Below, in pieces: positions 35,812 through 48,514 of a DNA stretch of 64,000 nucleotides. The stretch is from Tretioscincus oriximinensis (Eukaryota > Chordata > Lepidosauria > Squamata > Gymnophthalmidae). The position numbers and the translations under genes are program-made. The stretch is taken from assembly GCA_022410635.1 (NCBI GenBank), contig JAJVDF010000125.1, forward strand, positions 2,337,225-2,401,224, written 5' to 3'. Positions within the stretch are counted from its first letter, which is position 1. Each line of letters begins with the position of its first letter. The notes beneath the pieces were generated by a model. The model was not told the origin of the DNA. It made no database searches and worked only from the letters and a program-made list of their open reading frames with translations.

Positions 35812-36110
35812 TTTAAAGCCTTTTGAAANTCCAGAAAGACAATGCTTTTATCTACATCCTTGTTGATTCTTTCAAAGAATTCGAGTGAGTTAGTAAGGCA
35901 AAATTTGCCTTTGCAGGAGCCATGCTGTGTTTCTTTCAGCAATGCGTGCTTCTCCGTGTGCTTTCTAAGGTTATCCTTGATTATGGTTTCCATCACTTTA
36001 CCTGCAGTCATTATGGCTGCCTTTGGTGCATCCACGCTGTGTATAGTTTTAGGTACATTCATTGCAGTGGTTGACTCTATCTCAAGAAGGAGGAGATACC
36101 TTTATCTGCT
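35812..36110 (-). mobile_element. CR1 LINE RT-domain fragment
   Basis: The minus strand encodes GKVMETIIKDNLRKHTEKHA and QHGSCKGKFCLTNSLEFFER, then VDKSIVFLxFQKA, matching the CR1 reverse transcriptase (family form GKxMExI...QHGFxxGxSCLTNL...VYLDFSKAFD). Both ends are truncated. Confidence 0.82.
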
Positions 36111-37294
36111 TTGATAACCCTTCCATGCAGTCACTCTAATAAATATGTTCATATTAAGAGTACTACAAGCCTCTTTGTTCTTTATCAATAGATAAAAATT
36201 ACCAGGGGATATTGCAACAGCTCAGGGAAAATAATTGCAGCAAACTATCTATCAAAGTTTGAGTCTTTGTAGAGTTCTTTGTAGACTATAGGCAAGCAGG
36301 CAGAGTAGACAATACCTTTAAATCAAATGCTATTGATTGCTAAGCAGTGCAAGTCATTGCCTCTTAGCAGTGTGGAGCTTTCTCTGAGNTTTTTGCAGTT
36401 CTTTGTTGCTGAGCAACAGCATTTATCCCCTTAAATTAAGCACTGATCGCATGTATGGATGTATTTTAAATAAGAATGACGTGGAACAAAAACACCTTTC
36501 TCATTGTATCTAACTGTTTACACACCTGTATAATGATAGCATGATCTATTTTGTCAGGGAACGATTTGTCAGAATGGGAGATTATTATCCATAAAAGCTG
36601 CATCACTTCTAAGTCACTATTAAAACAATAGACATTTAAGCTCTTTGCCTTCAGTGCTATGGTGTTTTCTTGTCCTGGCAAATCTCTACATTTCTAAGAA
36701 TTTCTGTCCACGGTTTTGCACGTTTTTAATCTGACAAAGAAACACATATATAACTGCATAGATTATTTTGTTTGATAATGACTGCAGGTGACTACATATT
36801 TTCCAGGATTAGTTTTAGCTAAAATATCAGATGTTGTTCTTGATCCCATCACTTTTAGCATCATGTCCATTCTGATTCTGGCATGATGGCTGCTATTTAT
36901 GAAGATTGTATTACTTCTACAATAAGAGGCTATGTGAAGAATCTTCACACTCTACCTAGATATTCCTTAAAGGCATTAAATATGCAGCTGAGAACCTATC
37001 TTATTTAGTCAAGCTCTAGCTTGCTTTCACATCCGAATCAGGCAACATTTATTCTACCTAAGGATAGGTATTCTACCCATTGATAGGTCATTCATTGGTT
37101 AAAATGCTGCCTTTTTGCTTGTGTGGTTTCCTGCACAACTTGGCTTAAAGTCAAAAGTGCCTTTAGATGTCAAATGTTAAAGAGTTGACCTTTTAAGACT
37201 TCAAGCCTAGGTAAGCCAATTCCAGGAGGGGAAATGTGTGTTGCAACTCAAATTTGCTCAAAGATTGGCTCTTTCAGTGTGTCTAATCATACCA

Positions 37295-37390
37295 TTAGCT
37301 GTTTTGAGTCACTTCAGGTGAGAAAAGCGGGGTATAAAAACCAAGTCCTCCTCTTCCTCTTCCTCTTCCTCTTCCTCTTCCTCTTCCTCT

Positions 37391-37422
<32 letters not shown>

Positions 37423-37590
37423 TTCTTCTTCTTCTTCTTCTTCTTCTTCTTCTTCTTCTTCTTCTTCTTCTTCTTCTTCTTCTTCTTCTTCTTCNTCTTC
37501 TTCTTCTTCTTCTTCTTCTTCTTCTTCTTCTTCTTCTTCTTCTTCTTCTTCTTCTTCTTCTTCTTCTTCTTCTTCTTCTTCTTCTTCTTC
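37295..37590 (+). repeat. SINE tail plus ~250-bp CTT microsatellite
   Basis: 37303-37338 matches the tail of the tRNA-SINEs (TTTTGAGTCACTTCAGGTGA, GAAAAGCGGGGTATAAAAAC), whose normal end is GTTCTTCTTCTTCTT. Here that end runs into (CCTCTT)n and then about 190 bp of nearly pure CTT. The poly-Phe, poly-Glu and poly-Lys frames are artefacts. Confidence 0.88.
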
Positions 37591-38098
37591 ATTATTGATT
37601 ATTGTAAGAACTGATTGCCGGTTATTGTATAAAGTGTAAATTCCACACATGACCTTAGGGCTGCAGGTGAAGCATAATCTTGCAGTCTGTGTTTTCATTA
37701 TTGTGGCACTGGATTCTGTAACTGATTCCAGAAAGCTGTCACAAGATGGGAAACAAAAGAAACAGGATACAAAAGTAGAAAAAGCAGCCACAGTGTCTGG
37801 AACTATTTCTTCATCTGAAGGCCAGCGTAAAATGGTGCATCTTCAGTGATTTCCTGAATGCAGATAGTGAAGATGTATACAATTAAACACTACTTTTCCT
37901 GAACTTTGTTTTGCTCCATTGCAGAAGGAATGTTGCACTGGCACTTAACAGCCTGAGTTGCAGTACAACATAGAAAGGTTGAGGTGATTTTAATACACCA
38001 TGTGGGAGAGAATAGCTTTGTCAATAAGAGCCTAACATATATTCATTAGTATATAGATTTATAATGAGACAAAAATGGTAACCATACAATATTTATAT

Positions 38099-38259
38099 GG
38101 CCCTGTGTCCATTATTCTGGATTATATCTTGGTACAGAGATTAGCCACCTACATTCTATATATGACAGGCCATAAATAGAGCCTGCCATAGTCTATATTA
38201 TCATGGCAGGCTTCTATTCTGAGATATTTCACAGAATAAGGGTCACTGGAGACAGGACC
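38099..38259. mobile_element. Palindromic MITE, family C copy 3
   Basis: Ends GGCCCTGTGTCCATTATTCTG and (minus) GGTCCTGTCTCCAGTGACCC; centre GACAGGCCATAAATAGAGCC...GCCATAGTC. Same layout as 26754-26925, more diverged. Confidence 0.72.
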
Positions 38260-39914
38260 ATCTGATTTTCTATTAAACACCCCAAAGGAAACAAGATTCC
38301 ATATATGAATGGCATATAAAGAAAAAGTTGTCATTGTTTTCTAACATAGCACATTCCTTCAAGCACCTAAATGCAGCTACCTCCAGGTCAAATTCAGCTT
38401 CTAGTAAGTACATAGACAAATCTATGTATTTTTCTTAGCTTGCTTGCCATCATTTTCTTCAAGCATGTTCCCAGTTTATTCCTTGGGATTTTCACATGGT
38501 GGCTTGTTAGGGTTGTTGTATGTTGTGAATTTTGCAAACCAACTCACAATTTTAATGTATCCCCATCTGTGNTGAAAAAAGCCAAACCCATTATTTTTGT
38601 GGTGGTGACTAGGACAGGGTTTGGGTGTACCTGTGGAGTTTAGGTGAAGTTGGACAGTGGTGGGGACAAGTTGTGTGATTGAGGCACATTTGAGATGGGG
38701 CTAGGCTAGGTTAGGACTGTAAAATGCATCCACTACTTGAAGGATGCAAATCAGATTTCAAATACACAGTGGAAGTTGAAGACAATGCAAACCAAGAATG
38801 GACCTGGATTGTATCCTAGCTATGGGGCAATGAACTGTCACTGTTGATAGTCCTTTGAACAGAATGAGTCAAGGGATTGTCCTGGTAAGTGAATATTGGC
38901 AGTAACAAAGTGGGGCACAGGATGAATTAATCAACTATCTCTGATGCTGACATCATGTTGAAATATGATTTATTTATTCAGTCAGTGAAGCTTCAGATCT
39001 ACTGCCTGCCCTGTTTAAACAATAAATAGATTTATGATGAACAAGGACAGAGGATTTTTTTATAACACAAAATCAGAGAGAATAGCTTTACAGGATAAAC
39101 AAATAAAAGCCATACAAATGCGTACTGATTTTCAAGGTCAGAGTTTTCAGTGGAAACAGCCGAACAGTATTGTCAAGCAGCTGAATAGTCAACCTTGGCT
39201 TAGTTTCCAATAAATTGGAAAATGAATGATCTGAAGTCCATTTTTGGAAACACCTTAATTTCTTGCACTAGTTCATACTTGCATTATAGTTGGGTTTCTT
39301 TACCAATTCCTTGTTTGCGTTTGCTTTTTTCAAAGTCTACTTTGACTTTTGCAGCAAAAACAAACAACTCAAAAAGGCAGTGGTGGTGGTGATAGGTAAC
39401 TCACATTTTGTTATTCCGGACTCTTTTCTACAGACTGCCAAGTACACTGTGCCTTCTTATCAATCTCTTTGTCAATCTTGGCATTTGAGCTGATGGTGCA
39501 TTCCAAATAGCTGAACTGTTGTACTGAGTTCAGTTCTGACTCACAAATACTGATATGTGGGAGTGGTAGGTTTCTTGTGGAGCAGGCTGATACAGGACTT
39601 CTGTCTTATTAAGGATAACCTCTAGTCAAAATAACTCAGCAGCCTCAGCAAAGCTGGTTGTCATGTGCTGTAAAGCTGATTCTATATAAGTTACANGGGA
39701 TGCATTGTCAGCAAAGACTAGCTTTGTAACAAGTTGATGTGGATCCTTAGTCACCTCAAATTGAATAGGTTGCCATTAGTGCAAAATCAAATGTAGACTC
39801 CCATCCTCCATATCAAGATCTACTATTACCCTCTACAGCATCATGTTGAAGAAAATTGTGAAGACGAATGATGCAAATAGAGTGTAGGAGCAGTATACTA
39901 CAGAATATGCAAAA

Positions 39915-41480
39915 TAAATATAAAAGGAACCCTGCTGAATTGGGCTGGGACCCATCTAATCCAGCACTCTATCTCAAATAGTGGCCCACCAATTGCACAT
40001 GGGCAGTCTGAAGCAGAAGAAAGCAAGATCTTCATCTGTTCTTGACACCCTGTTGCTCCATCTCAGAGGCAGTATCAAGACATCCATCCTAGTAGCTGTT
40101 TATACTCTTGATATCTATGATCTTGACTAATCATCCCTTAAAGCTATCCAGGCTGTTAACCACCACCACCTCTTCTGGAAGTAAATTCCAAAGGCCTATG
40201 ATGTCCAAATCTAGGTGAAAAAATATGTTCCTTTGTCTGTCCTCANGCTTCTACCCATCAGTTTCAAGAAATGACCCCTGTTCCTAATGTTGTGGTGATA
40301 GATAAAATGCATTCTTCTCCATTTGTTTAGAAATTTTGTCCTTAATTATATTTTCCAGCACTTTACCTGGAATTCATTTTAAACTGTCAGGTCTATAACT
40401 TCCAGGATCACCCTGGGATACTTTTTTGAAGATTGGTGTTACATTTGCTACCCTCCAATCTATTGGTACACTGCTTTTTCTTAAGGAAAGATTAAATATT
40501 TTGGCTAGAAGTTCAGCAATTTCACATTTGAGTTCTTTAAGAATTCTGGGGTGAATGCCATCTGGCCCCAGATATTTAATGTTCAACTTATTAAGGCCGG
40601 AAAGGAATTCCTCCCTTGTATCTCTGATAAGAGTAATTCCTCTGATGCCCTTCTTGAAAGGACTAGTTCTATTGTAGGTATATAAGCCTCTATCCTCTTC
40701 AGTGAAAACTGAGGGGGGATTATTTCACCTCTCTGCAATTTCCATGTCGTCTTTTATTATCCCCTTCCGTCCATTGCTGTCTAGTGGTCTGGCTGCTTTT
40801 CTGGTAGGAATTTGAAGAAGTTCTTATTATTATTTTTAATATTCTTTGCAATGTGCTCCTCAGTTTTTCTTCACATGCCTGATTACCATTTTGCATTTGG
40901 TTTGCCAAAATATGTACTCTCTTCTGTTCTTGACATTAGGATAGGCTTTCCATTTTNAAAATGTGTTTCTCTTCATNCTAATGATTTCCCTTACTGCAGT
41001 ATTAAACCATGTAAGTTTCCTCTTGGACTTGGCAGAACCCTTTCTTCTCTTGTGAATGCATTGTATTTGCACCTCTAATATCGTATTTGCAGTTTCCACA
41101 CTTGTTGAAGGAATTGGACTCTTCCCACTTTCCATTTTAATTTCCTTTTAACCATTTTCCTCATCTTGGGAAAATTTCCTTNGTGAAAGTTTAAAGTCTC
41201 TGTGATAGAATTGCTTGACAATTTTTTTATCCATGTTCACGTTGAAAGCTATTGTGTGATGGTCACTGTTTCCTATTGGATTATTTATTTGTATCAGATC
41301 CTGTTCACTANTTAGGACTAAATCCAGGATTCCCTTTCCCCTGGTTGGTTGGAGTTTGTGTGTTAAGTTAGAAACATTTGTAACCAGCTCTTGTATTCCA
41401 TCAGTAGACAGCCCATTACTATTAGAATTGCATAGGATTTGTACAAGGTTTATTTCCTTTAAGAGTTCAGTATACAAAAA
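39915..41480 (-). mobile_element. Longest CR1 LINE copy (endonuclease end to 3' UTR)
   Basis: Minus strand from about 41478: GKGILDLVL and NSDHHTIAFNV (end of the AP endonuclease), WFNTAVREII (linker), then LGPDGIHPRILKELK and VPIDWRVANVTPIFKK (RT). A deletion near 40340 removes most of the RT and joins it to the ORF2 end and 3' UTR (40325-39915). Stops and n bases break all frames. Dead copy. Confidence 0.85.
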
Positions 41481-42571
41481 AAAATAGTTAAGTGGATTTG
41501 GACATCAGTATTACTAACTGATAATGCAAACACAAGAATTTTGTGAGATTTTCTAATCTGTATTTCGGCTGATTTTTNAAAAAAACAAATAACTTTTAAA
41601 TATCAGAATATAATTAACAAGGAAGCCATAAATATAATTCTAGAATTCATATCAATGTACAATCAGATTGAAATATTTAATTATTCTCAGTAAAATAAAA
41701 TTAATTATAAAGAGCTTGTGCTAGCCCAAAATGACACGTGCACAGCAAGCCCTTTAGACCTAATTCTGTGAATAATAAGGCCTCTTATATATTGATTTGA
41801 TCCTGTGACTACTACTAGAGCCTTGATCTAGTTCTTCTTTGATATGCCAAATAACTGAGATCCCGATCTTCTCTCCCACCTACCCCGTAGGAACAGTTTT
41901 TAGATACCAGGCTTGATTGGGCTTACTTAGCACTTTCTCTTTAACCACATCAGCCATTTCCATCTCTACTGCCCAAAATAGAACTTTATTGAGAAAAGGA
42001 CAGATCCAATTTCTGCATACATAGAATCTGAACAAATCGTGAACTCATTTTCCTTCCAAAAGTAAAAGCTTGGCAACGGATTTTCTCCATCAGTTTTGCA
42101 CTGTCTTGGCTAGGATTCATTCTTAGGTATCCAGTCTCTGCCAAGCTAGAAACTTGTCATTTTTAACACTCAAAAGTATTTCTTTCCTTACAACAAAAAT
42201 GAGTTATTATAAAGCTTTAGCCAATAAGCCTGGCCTTTGATTACAGGAGATTCCATGCAAAACTGCCAGAATGGAACCCTAAGTGTGAATGTTAGAACTG
42301 AAGCTACAGTCAAGAGTTGGTGTGGGGATTTTTTGCTAAACAAAGTCACTTGTCAGGTCTTGTTAGCATGCAGTTTACTCGCAGCCACTGTTTTTTCAAA
42401 CATTAGCAACTTGATTTGCAGAATTGCCTAGTAATACTGGCAGTAATGATTTAATCCTTATGATGTTTGAAATAATTCAATAATTGAATCCTAGCGTATT
42501 CCCCATTGGCCAACAAATTGGATAAGCCAGTGTACAATGAGCCTTTCTTTCACACGATGTGGTTTAAGAAT

Positions 42572-42650
42572 GATTTTTTCTGCACTTAGCCTTATTCTGG
42601 GTTATATCTCAAAATAGGGATCTGTCACCTACATTCTAGACTATGGCAAA
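42572..42650. mobile_element. Family C MITE, half copy
   Basis: TTCTGCACTTAGCCTTATTC, GGGTTATATCTCAAAATAGG and CTAGACTATGGCA match one arm of the family C elements; the other arm is absent. A CR1 starts directly after at 42665. Confidence 0.65.
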
Positions 42651-42664
42651 TTAGCCAGGAATCA

Positions 42665-43162
42665 AAGAACATAAGAAGAGCCATACTGGTCGATAGTCCA
42701 GCATTCTGTCTCATACAAAGGCCCGCCAGATGTACCTGGGCTGTCTGAACAGAGGAAAGCAAAATATACATCTGTTCATGACTCCCAGAAAATGGAATTT
42801 CAGGAGTATTTCCTGTTGTTCCATCCTGGAGGCAGCATCCAGACATCCATCCTAGTACCTATTTATACCCTTGTTATCCATAAATCTGTCTAGTCCTGTC
42901 TTGAAGCTTTCCATGCTGTTAGCTACCACCACCACTTCAGGAAGTAAATTCCATAGGCTGATGACCCTCTGGGTGAAAAAATACTTTCATTTGCCTGTTT
43001 TAACTATTCTGCCATCAGTTTTAAGGAGTGCNCTCTGCTCCTAGTGTTGTGTGATAAAGAAAACATTTTTTTCTATTCACCCTATCCATCCCATGCATTA
43101 TTTTGTACACTTCAATCAGATCACCCCTCAAACGTCTCCTTTCCAGGCTGAAGAGGCCCAAA
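42665..43162 (-). mobile_element. CR1 LINE 3' fragment
   Basis: From AAGAACATAAGAAGAGCCAT on the plus strand through the 3' UTR to the ORF2 end (CAAACGTCTCCTTTCCAGGC). Similar in extent to the copy at 27437 but with more substitutions and broken frames. Confidence 0.85.
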
Positions 43163-43164
43163 TC

Positions 43165-45550
43165 CTTATTCCAAGATATAATCCAACATAAAGCTCAAGC
43201 AGCATTGGGCAAAGAACTAGCTAAACCTTATTTAGATCACAAAAAACATGGAGGAGAGGTTTGCTCATTGGTTCAGCATTTATTTACTTTATTTGTTTAC
43301 TGATATAATTCACTCTATGCCTAAGGATCCCAAGGCAGATCAACAGCAAAACAATAATAATAGTTAAAATAGGACAGTTAAAAATGATACTATGCCTAAA
43401 AATATTTTTTCAGCTGAAGGCCAGGATGAGCATATGCTCATCAATCAGAGTCTACACACACATAGTGTAAGTGCCTGTTGCATCTCAGAAGGGAAACCAT
43501 TCTAGGGGCTATCACAGAAAAGACCCTTTTACTTGCCCACACCCCTATGATGACTGAAAAAGGTGGGTCTGTCAAGAAGTCCTCATTGGAAAATCTTAGA
43601 TTACAGGCAGGTTGGTATGGGTCAATACAAAATCACTTTGGATTGTTCAAGAATCATGAAAAACAACACGTGAGACATTGTAGTTATTCTTCCATTATAC
43701 AGAGTAAAACAATCGAGAGCCAATGTTTATCTAAAGTCATGTGTGGACATTGATTTGTTTATTAATTTATGTGATTGACAAGCACCAGTACTGCATTATA
43801 TTACAGATGGACAAAGGTTTTTACATATTGTACTGCATTAAAAGAAAATCCCCATACTTTAAGAACAGTTTTATATCTAGTGTGTTATGCTTCCCACTAG
43901 CATCAATACATTCTGGCCTCTAAATAGATATTTTAAGCTAGCAGTTTAGCCCGTTTGATGTCAAAACTGTTTTGAAGCTTCTAGAAAACCTAGCTATACT
44001 AAATTAACTGGTTACATTTGCTGCAGGAGAATGATGTCATTCCTAGTTAAATACATAAAACAAAGGCTGCCTTTGAAACACTACTCTCAGCAAATGTTGC
44101 TAAGTGATAGACTTGATCCTACTGAGGGAGTCACAGAAAACTGCATATGTGTTCAGTTGGTGTTTTCTGAACTATCAGAAAAACACCCAGAGAGCTATAG
44201 ATCTAATTCATGCTGTGTTCTCAGAGAGAAAATGACTGCTTTACAAAGTTTACAATAAGTATATAACTGCCACAAATTGCTGTGTGGGGACCCTGGTGTA
44301 ACCTGAATGGTGTGATGTATATGATTTTCTTGTTAGCCTTCACACCAGCCCTGTGTATAAATCTGTATTTCAGTTCACATTGTGTAACGACTTGCAATGC
44401 ACAAGCAGAAAGGTCTTCTGCATCATGAACTATGACTATGATTTGTGACCCACTTATTTTTGCTTCCACAGTCAGAATGGTAGTAGTATGCAAGAGAAGC
44501 TCAAATATTGCATACTTTGCTCAGTTTATGTATTTATTCNTTAAATTTCTATCTTAATTTTTGTGGCCTGAGTATATACTAGGCTGAAAAATCCCTTCAT
44601 AATCCACAACACGAATCAATACAACACAAACATTATTTGCTTTCCTTGTGCGAAACAATGAACCTATGGATATTTTACTGGCAGCCCTATCTCTCTTTCA
44701 AAGGATCGTGCTATANAAAACCTCCCTACAAAGGTTCCTGAAGGGAAATGGTCAGTAACCAAGAGTTTCAAAGTTGGATGGACTCTTGCTTTATTCAGGG
44801 AAACCAGTTGCTAAAGTTCCGCAACTCATTCAGCAGATNCCAATATTTGAAGCCAGCCTGGCAGAATATTGGCAGAAATAATGGACTAATGACCACATTA
44901 AGATACATGGGCAAAATGTGCCTAGTTGAGACTTGAAGATCATGGTATTTCCCTCTGAGCACATCTCTGGACATCAGCAAACAACCTTAGTGAGAAAACA
45001 TTTGGAGTGCTTGTGATCCATAAGTACCCCATCTGGTTTGCATTCCACCTGGTGGGATTCTGTGACATGTCCAAAATGAATACTAGAAGCTATGTAGTTT
45101 GGAAAAAAAATTCAAGGCATTAGTGAGAAATATATACACAGCAAATACAGCCAAACTACAAATTAACTATTCGTATACAGAACATTTTGTAATAAAAAGA
45201 GGAATTAGACAAGATTACTCCAACACTTTTCAACCTGGCCATGGAACCATTAATGACCATATTGAGAGAAGATAACACTATTCTTCCATACAATTTAAAT
45301 GGCATACAAATAAAAGTACGAAATGACATTAATACGTTGTTATTTACTAACCACCTACTGCAAGTAGCACCACAAATCATGTGTCATTTACAAAATTTTG
45401 AGCAACTATCTGGATTGAAACTCCAGGAAATATGACAAAATGTATTTTTGGAATTGAGATTTTTTNAAAAAATAATTATTTTTTTGCATTTATTTATACA
45501 TTTTCATAGAAAGAGCTGCTCATAGGTCTTACAGTAGACCAACACAAAGG
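43165..45550. other. Intergenic; repeat-derived pieces, no gene
   Basis: 43300-43560 resembles a squamate L2-type non-coding tract (CAAGGCAGATCAACAGCAAAAC, GGGGCTATCACAGAAAAGACC). The rest is AT-rich DNA with short chance frames. Confidence 0.45.
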
Positions 45551-45559
45551 CACGACTCT

Positions 45560-45800
45560 GATAATATGATAGCTGGACTGTATTTGGATATTTTATCCTG
45601 CCCTATACTCAAAGGTCTCAGGGTGGGTAACAACAATAAAAGCAGTGTACAAAAATAAAGCCGCCCCAAGTCTTAAGATCTGCAAAGGAGGCTCTCCAGA
45701 CTGTACCTCCTTTCCATGTGGCAACAAAACTGGGAAGCTGGGATAAGGCATTCTCCATGGCAGCCCCCAGACTATGGAACAGTTTCCCACTTGTGGGCTG
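45560..45800. repeat. L2-like tail (minus) and ORF2 end fragment (plus)
   Basis: 45590-45625 is the minus-strand GACCTTTGAG.ATAGGGC tail. 45746-45790 on the plus strand encodes KAFSMAAPRLWNSFP, matching the AFSVVAPRLWN motif near the end of L2-type ORF2. Confidence 0.55.
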
Positions 45801-45845
45801 CAAATGCACTACACTTTAAAATGAGAGTGAACATGGAGTTGCAGC

Positions 45846-46310
45846 ATGTTGGGTGCACTAAAANCCAAATCCAAAGTGCTCTCACCTCCCTCAATCCGCA
45901 TAGCTATATGTGCCGGAAATGGAATTGGGTCTATAACGAGAATTGGACACAGTTCCTTGCAATTGGTTTTAACAGCACTGGCTCCCCCTCTGCTGAGCCA
46001 CAGCTTCATCCACCCTCTTCCTTCGCCAGCCAACTTATCTTCACATTTACACAAGCTCAGGAAACACTCTTCTCCCTCGTGGGGATCCCTGCCTTACCAG
46101 CACCAAACAAGCCTGGCCAGGTGCTGCTGTGGGTCAGTGATGATAGGAAGCNCCCCGAACCCTGGAGGAGAAGGAGAANANAAGGCAGCTGACCAGGCTT
46201 GGGTGATGGTAAGACAGAGATTTGATTTTAATATGTTGGGNTTTTTTTNTTGTTAACCACCCTGAGACTTTCAGCTATAGGGCAGTATAGAAATGTAAAT
46301 AAAGAAATAC
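45846..46310. repeat. Unclassified repeat, copy 2, with adjacent tail
   Basis: Shares ordered blocks with 9600-10145 (CCTCAATCCGCA, GGAAATGGAATTGG, GCAATTGGTTTTAAC, GGCCAGGTGCTGCTG, GGGTCAGTGATGA). It is followed by the plus-strand tail CCACCCTGAGACTTTCAGCT at 46258-46277. Frames in it are not conserved between copies. Confidence 0.5.
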
Positions 46311-46639
46311 ATATTAAAAATAGAATCTGAAAGTGAGTAGGAGAATTTGTTTGTTTAGCCAAATGCCAGTCAGTACATGGTGATCGACTTGGAAGGGGTG
46401 TGGCTTTCTTTCTATCCCAAAGGAAGGGGAGGCTGGAGCCCAGGAGTGGGTGTGGTTTCCCATGGTTTCCCTGGGAGCCGCATGAAGAGGAATTAGCCAG
46501 GAGGGTAGTGTGTGAGTATTTACCTGACCCTAGAAGGCTAATCTGTGAGTGAAATTAAGTTTAGGAAGAAAACTTGTGTGAGAAAGATTTACGTCAAATA
46601 GAAAGATTGTTTGAGACATTTTGACTACGAACACACTAG

Positions 46640-46975
46640 GAATAAAAATGGATGCGACAGTGAATTTGGTGTCCTCTGTGTACATTTGGCTACCAGAAAA
46701 ACCAACTGCAAAGCGCTCCCATCTTCCTCAGTACGCACACCACTCGTTTCTGCTACAGAGTTCTTTGTCAAAGATCTGCCGTTTTTTGCCATTCACATTA
46801 ATTCTACTGGTACCTGCACTTACCTCTGGCTACTTCATTCCCAGCAACAAGAGCAGCACCAGATGCTACTTCCCCCCTCCTCCAGGAAGAGAAGTGACCC
46901 AGCTGCAGTTGGATCTTGAAAGAAGCCTCCTCTCCACCCACTTCCTGAGCAGCGAAAAAGGTGGGTGTCTCTGAC
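46640..46975. repeat. Possible third copy of the unclassified repeat
   Basis: Only loosely similar to 9600-10145 and 45846-46200 (CAACTGCAAAGCGCTCCCATC, TTCCTCAGTACGCACA, CTACTTCCCCCCTCC). The 117-codon frame at 46621-46974 is not matched by an equivalent frame in the other copies. Confidence 0.3.
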
Positions 46976-46979
46976 CTAG

Positions 46980-48480
46980 TAGAGGAAAGTTGTCACAGTC
47001 AAGGTGAAAAAACTATGAAAGGATGGGGTACTTGGTAAAGGCGCTCTGTATCCCAACTCAGGGAAAGTCCTTTAGCCTAGGTAGACCTAAGTAGAGTCCA
47101 TCTGTTGTATTTTATTGGTTTACTATGGAACCTGCTGAACAGCTCTTCTCCTAAGGGAAAGCTGGACATATAGTATATAGATTTAAAGCAGCTGTTTCAC
47201 AGAGCTCTTGATATTGCAATGGGGTGATTTAAAAAACAACAAGAAGGTATTAAAACTTTTGTGTGTGTGTTTTTTTGGTGGGGGGGGAGCTAAGGCAACA
47301 TAGCACCTGTCACACTCCATGCACCTAATTCAAAGGAAATGTATGCTGGTTGTGTTACACATATGCTGTGCTGGGCAGAAAGATCTTGCCTGTCTGTCTG
47401 ACCATTTTTAAAATGAGAAAAATTGGAAGATCGTTTGGACTTGATATAATGATTATTCCCAGACCCTCATCAGAAATCATCCTTAATGAGAGGAGTGAAA
47501 CTTAATGGACTGATTTTCTACAGAGTTCCTTTTCTTCTCAGCAAGCTTGTTACTTTTTATGGGAGCAGTAAAATGTTCGTATCTTTGCATCTGTTAATGC
47601 CTAATGGGACAAACACCTGCTGTTTCTCTAATTGATGAATCTTCTGCACCAGCTAGCAATCTGGGACTGAATAACGGAATTATCGCTAGGTGCTTGCAAC
47701 TTGTGATAAATAACTGCTTACGAAAATTCAATTCTTAAGGGGTTTTGGATTGTTGCAGTGTTACACAGTATCAAGTAGTTTGTCACAGAATTTAAGCAAA
47801 ACCATAACAAAGCTCTCCCCCATTAAAATAATATATAGTACTGTGTTCACATGATTTTACTTTGCAGTTACACTAGACCGTAAAAAGTCTCCTTTCGTTT
47901 TGCATGAATTTCCATTTCCTAATTTATGGCACTCCTAAAGCCCTGTATCAGAAGAACAATTTCAAACGTTCAGAAACACTTAACATTAATTAAGTAATAA
48001 TGTATAAACCACAAACATTAGAACTAGGTAAGCACAAGCGTCCTTTTTAATTATCTGAAAAAACTGGTATTATGAAACCAAGACATAAAATCACTTGCTA
48101 TTTGGCCTCATTGTTGTTACTAACAAGGTTTGTCCATGTCAATAAAGTGCAATATCCAAATCAAGGAAGGAATTTGTAGCCCAGGCTGCAAACCAAGGCA
48201 TTATACTGTATTTCTTAATCTGCAGCCCGACGTAAATAACTTATTCCACTATTGTTAGATAGTCTGGAATACAGTATGGGTATTTCAGAATACAGCAGTC
48301 CAGATTGCGATTCACTCTGGACTAGCCAAATATCCAAATAAGTTAGGGGTAGACGGATGGAGCCTTAATTGTTGTTAGCGACTATTCCCTCTTTTCAAAG
48401 GTTTCAAGATTCCTATAGATTTTTTCCTAGAAGTTCCCTCTCTGTCCTCAACACATCCTGGCAATTCTCATAACATTACA
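46980..48480. other. Intergenic, nothing recognised
   Basis: AT-rich, unique-looking DNA with a short TG/G run at 47260-47288. No coding frame over 60 codons worth noting. Confidence 0.5.
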
Positions 48481-48514
48481 ATTCCCAGAAATCATTGCTG
48501 CACTTGACTGACAA

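Noticed and set aside
37309..37791. Poly-Glu/poly-Lys/poly-Phe proteins
   Set aside because: All three are readings of the CTT microsatellite.
46621..46974. 117-codon ORF with a hydrophobic stretch
   Set aside because: Lies in a probable dispersed repeat, and the frame is not maintained in related copies.
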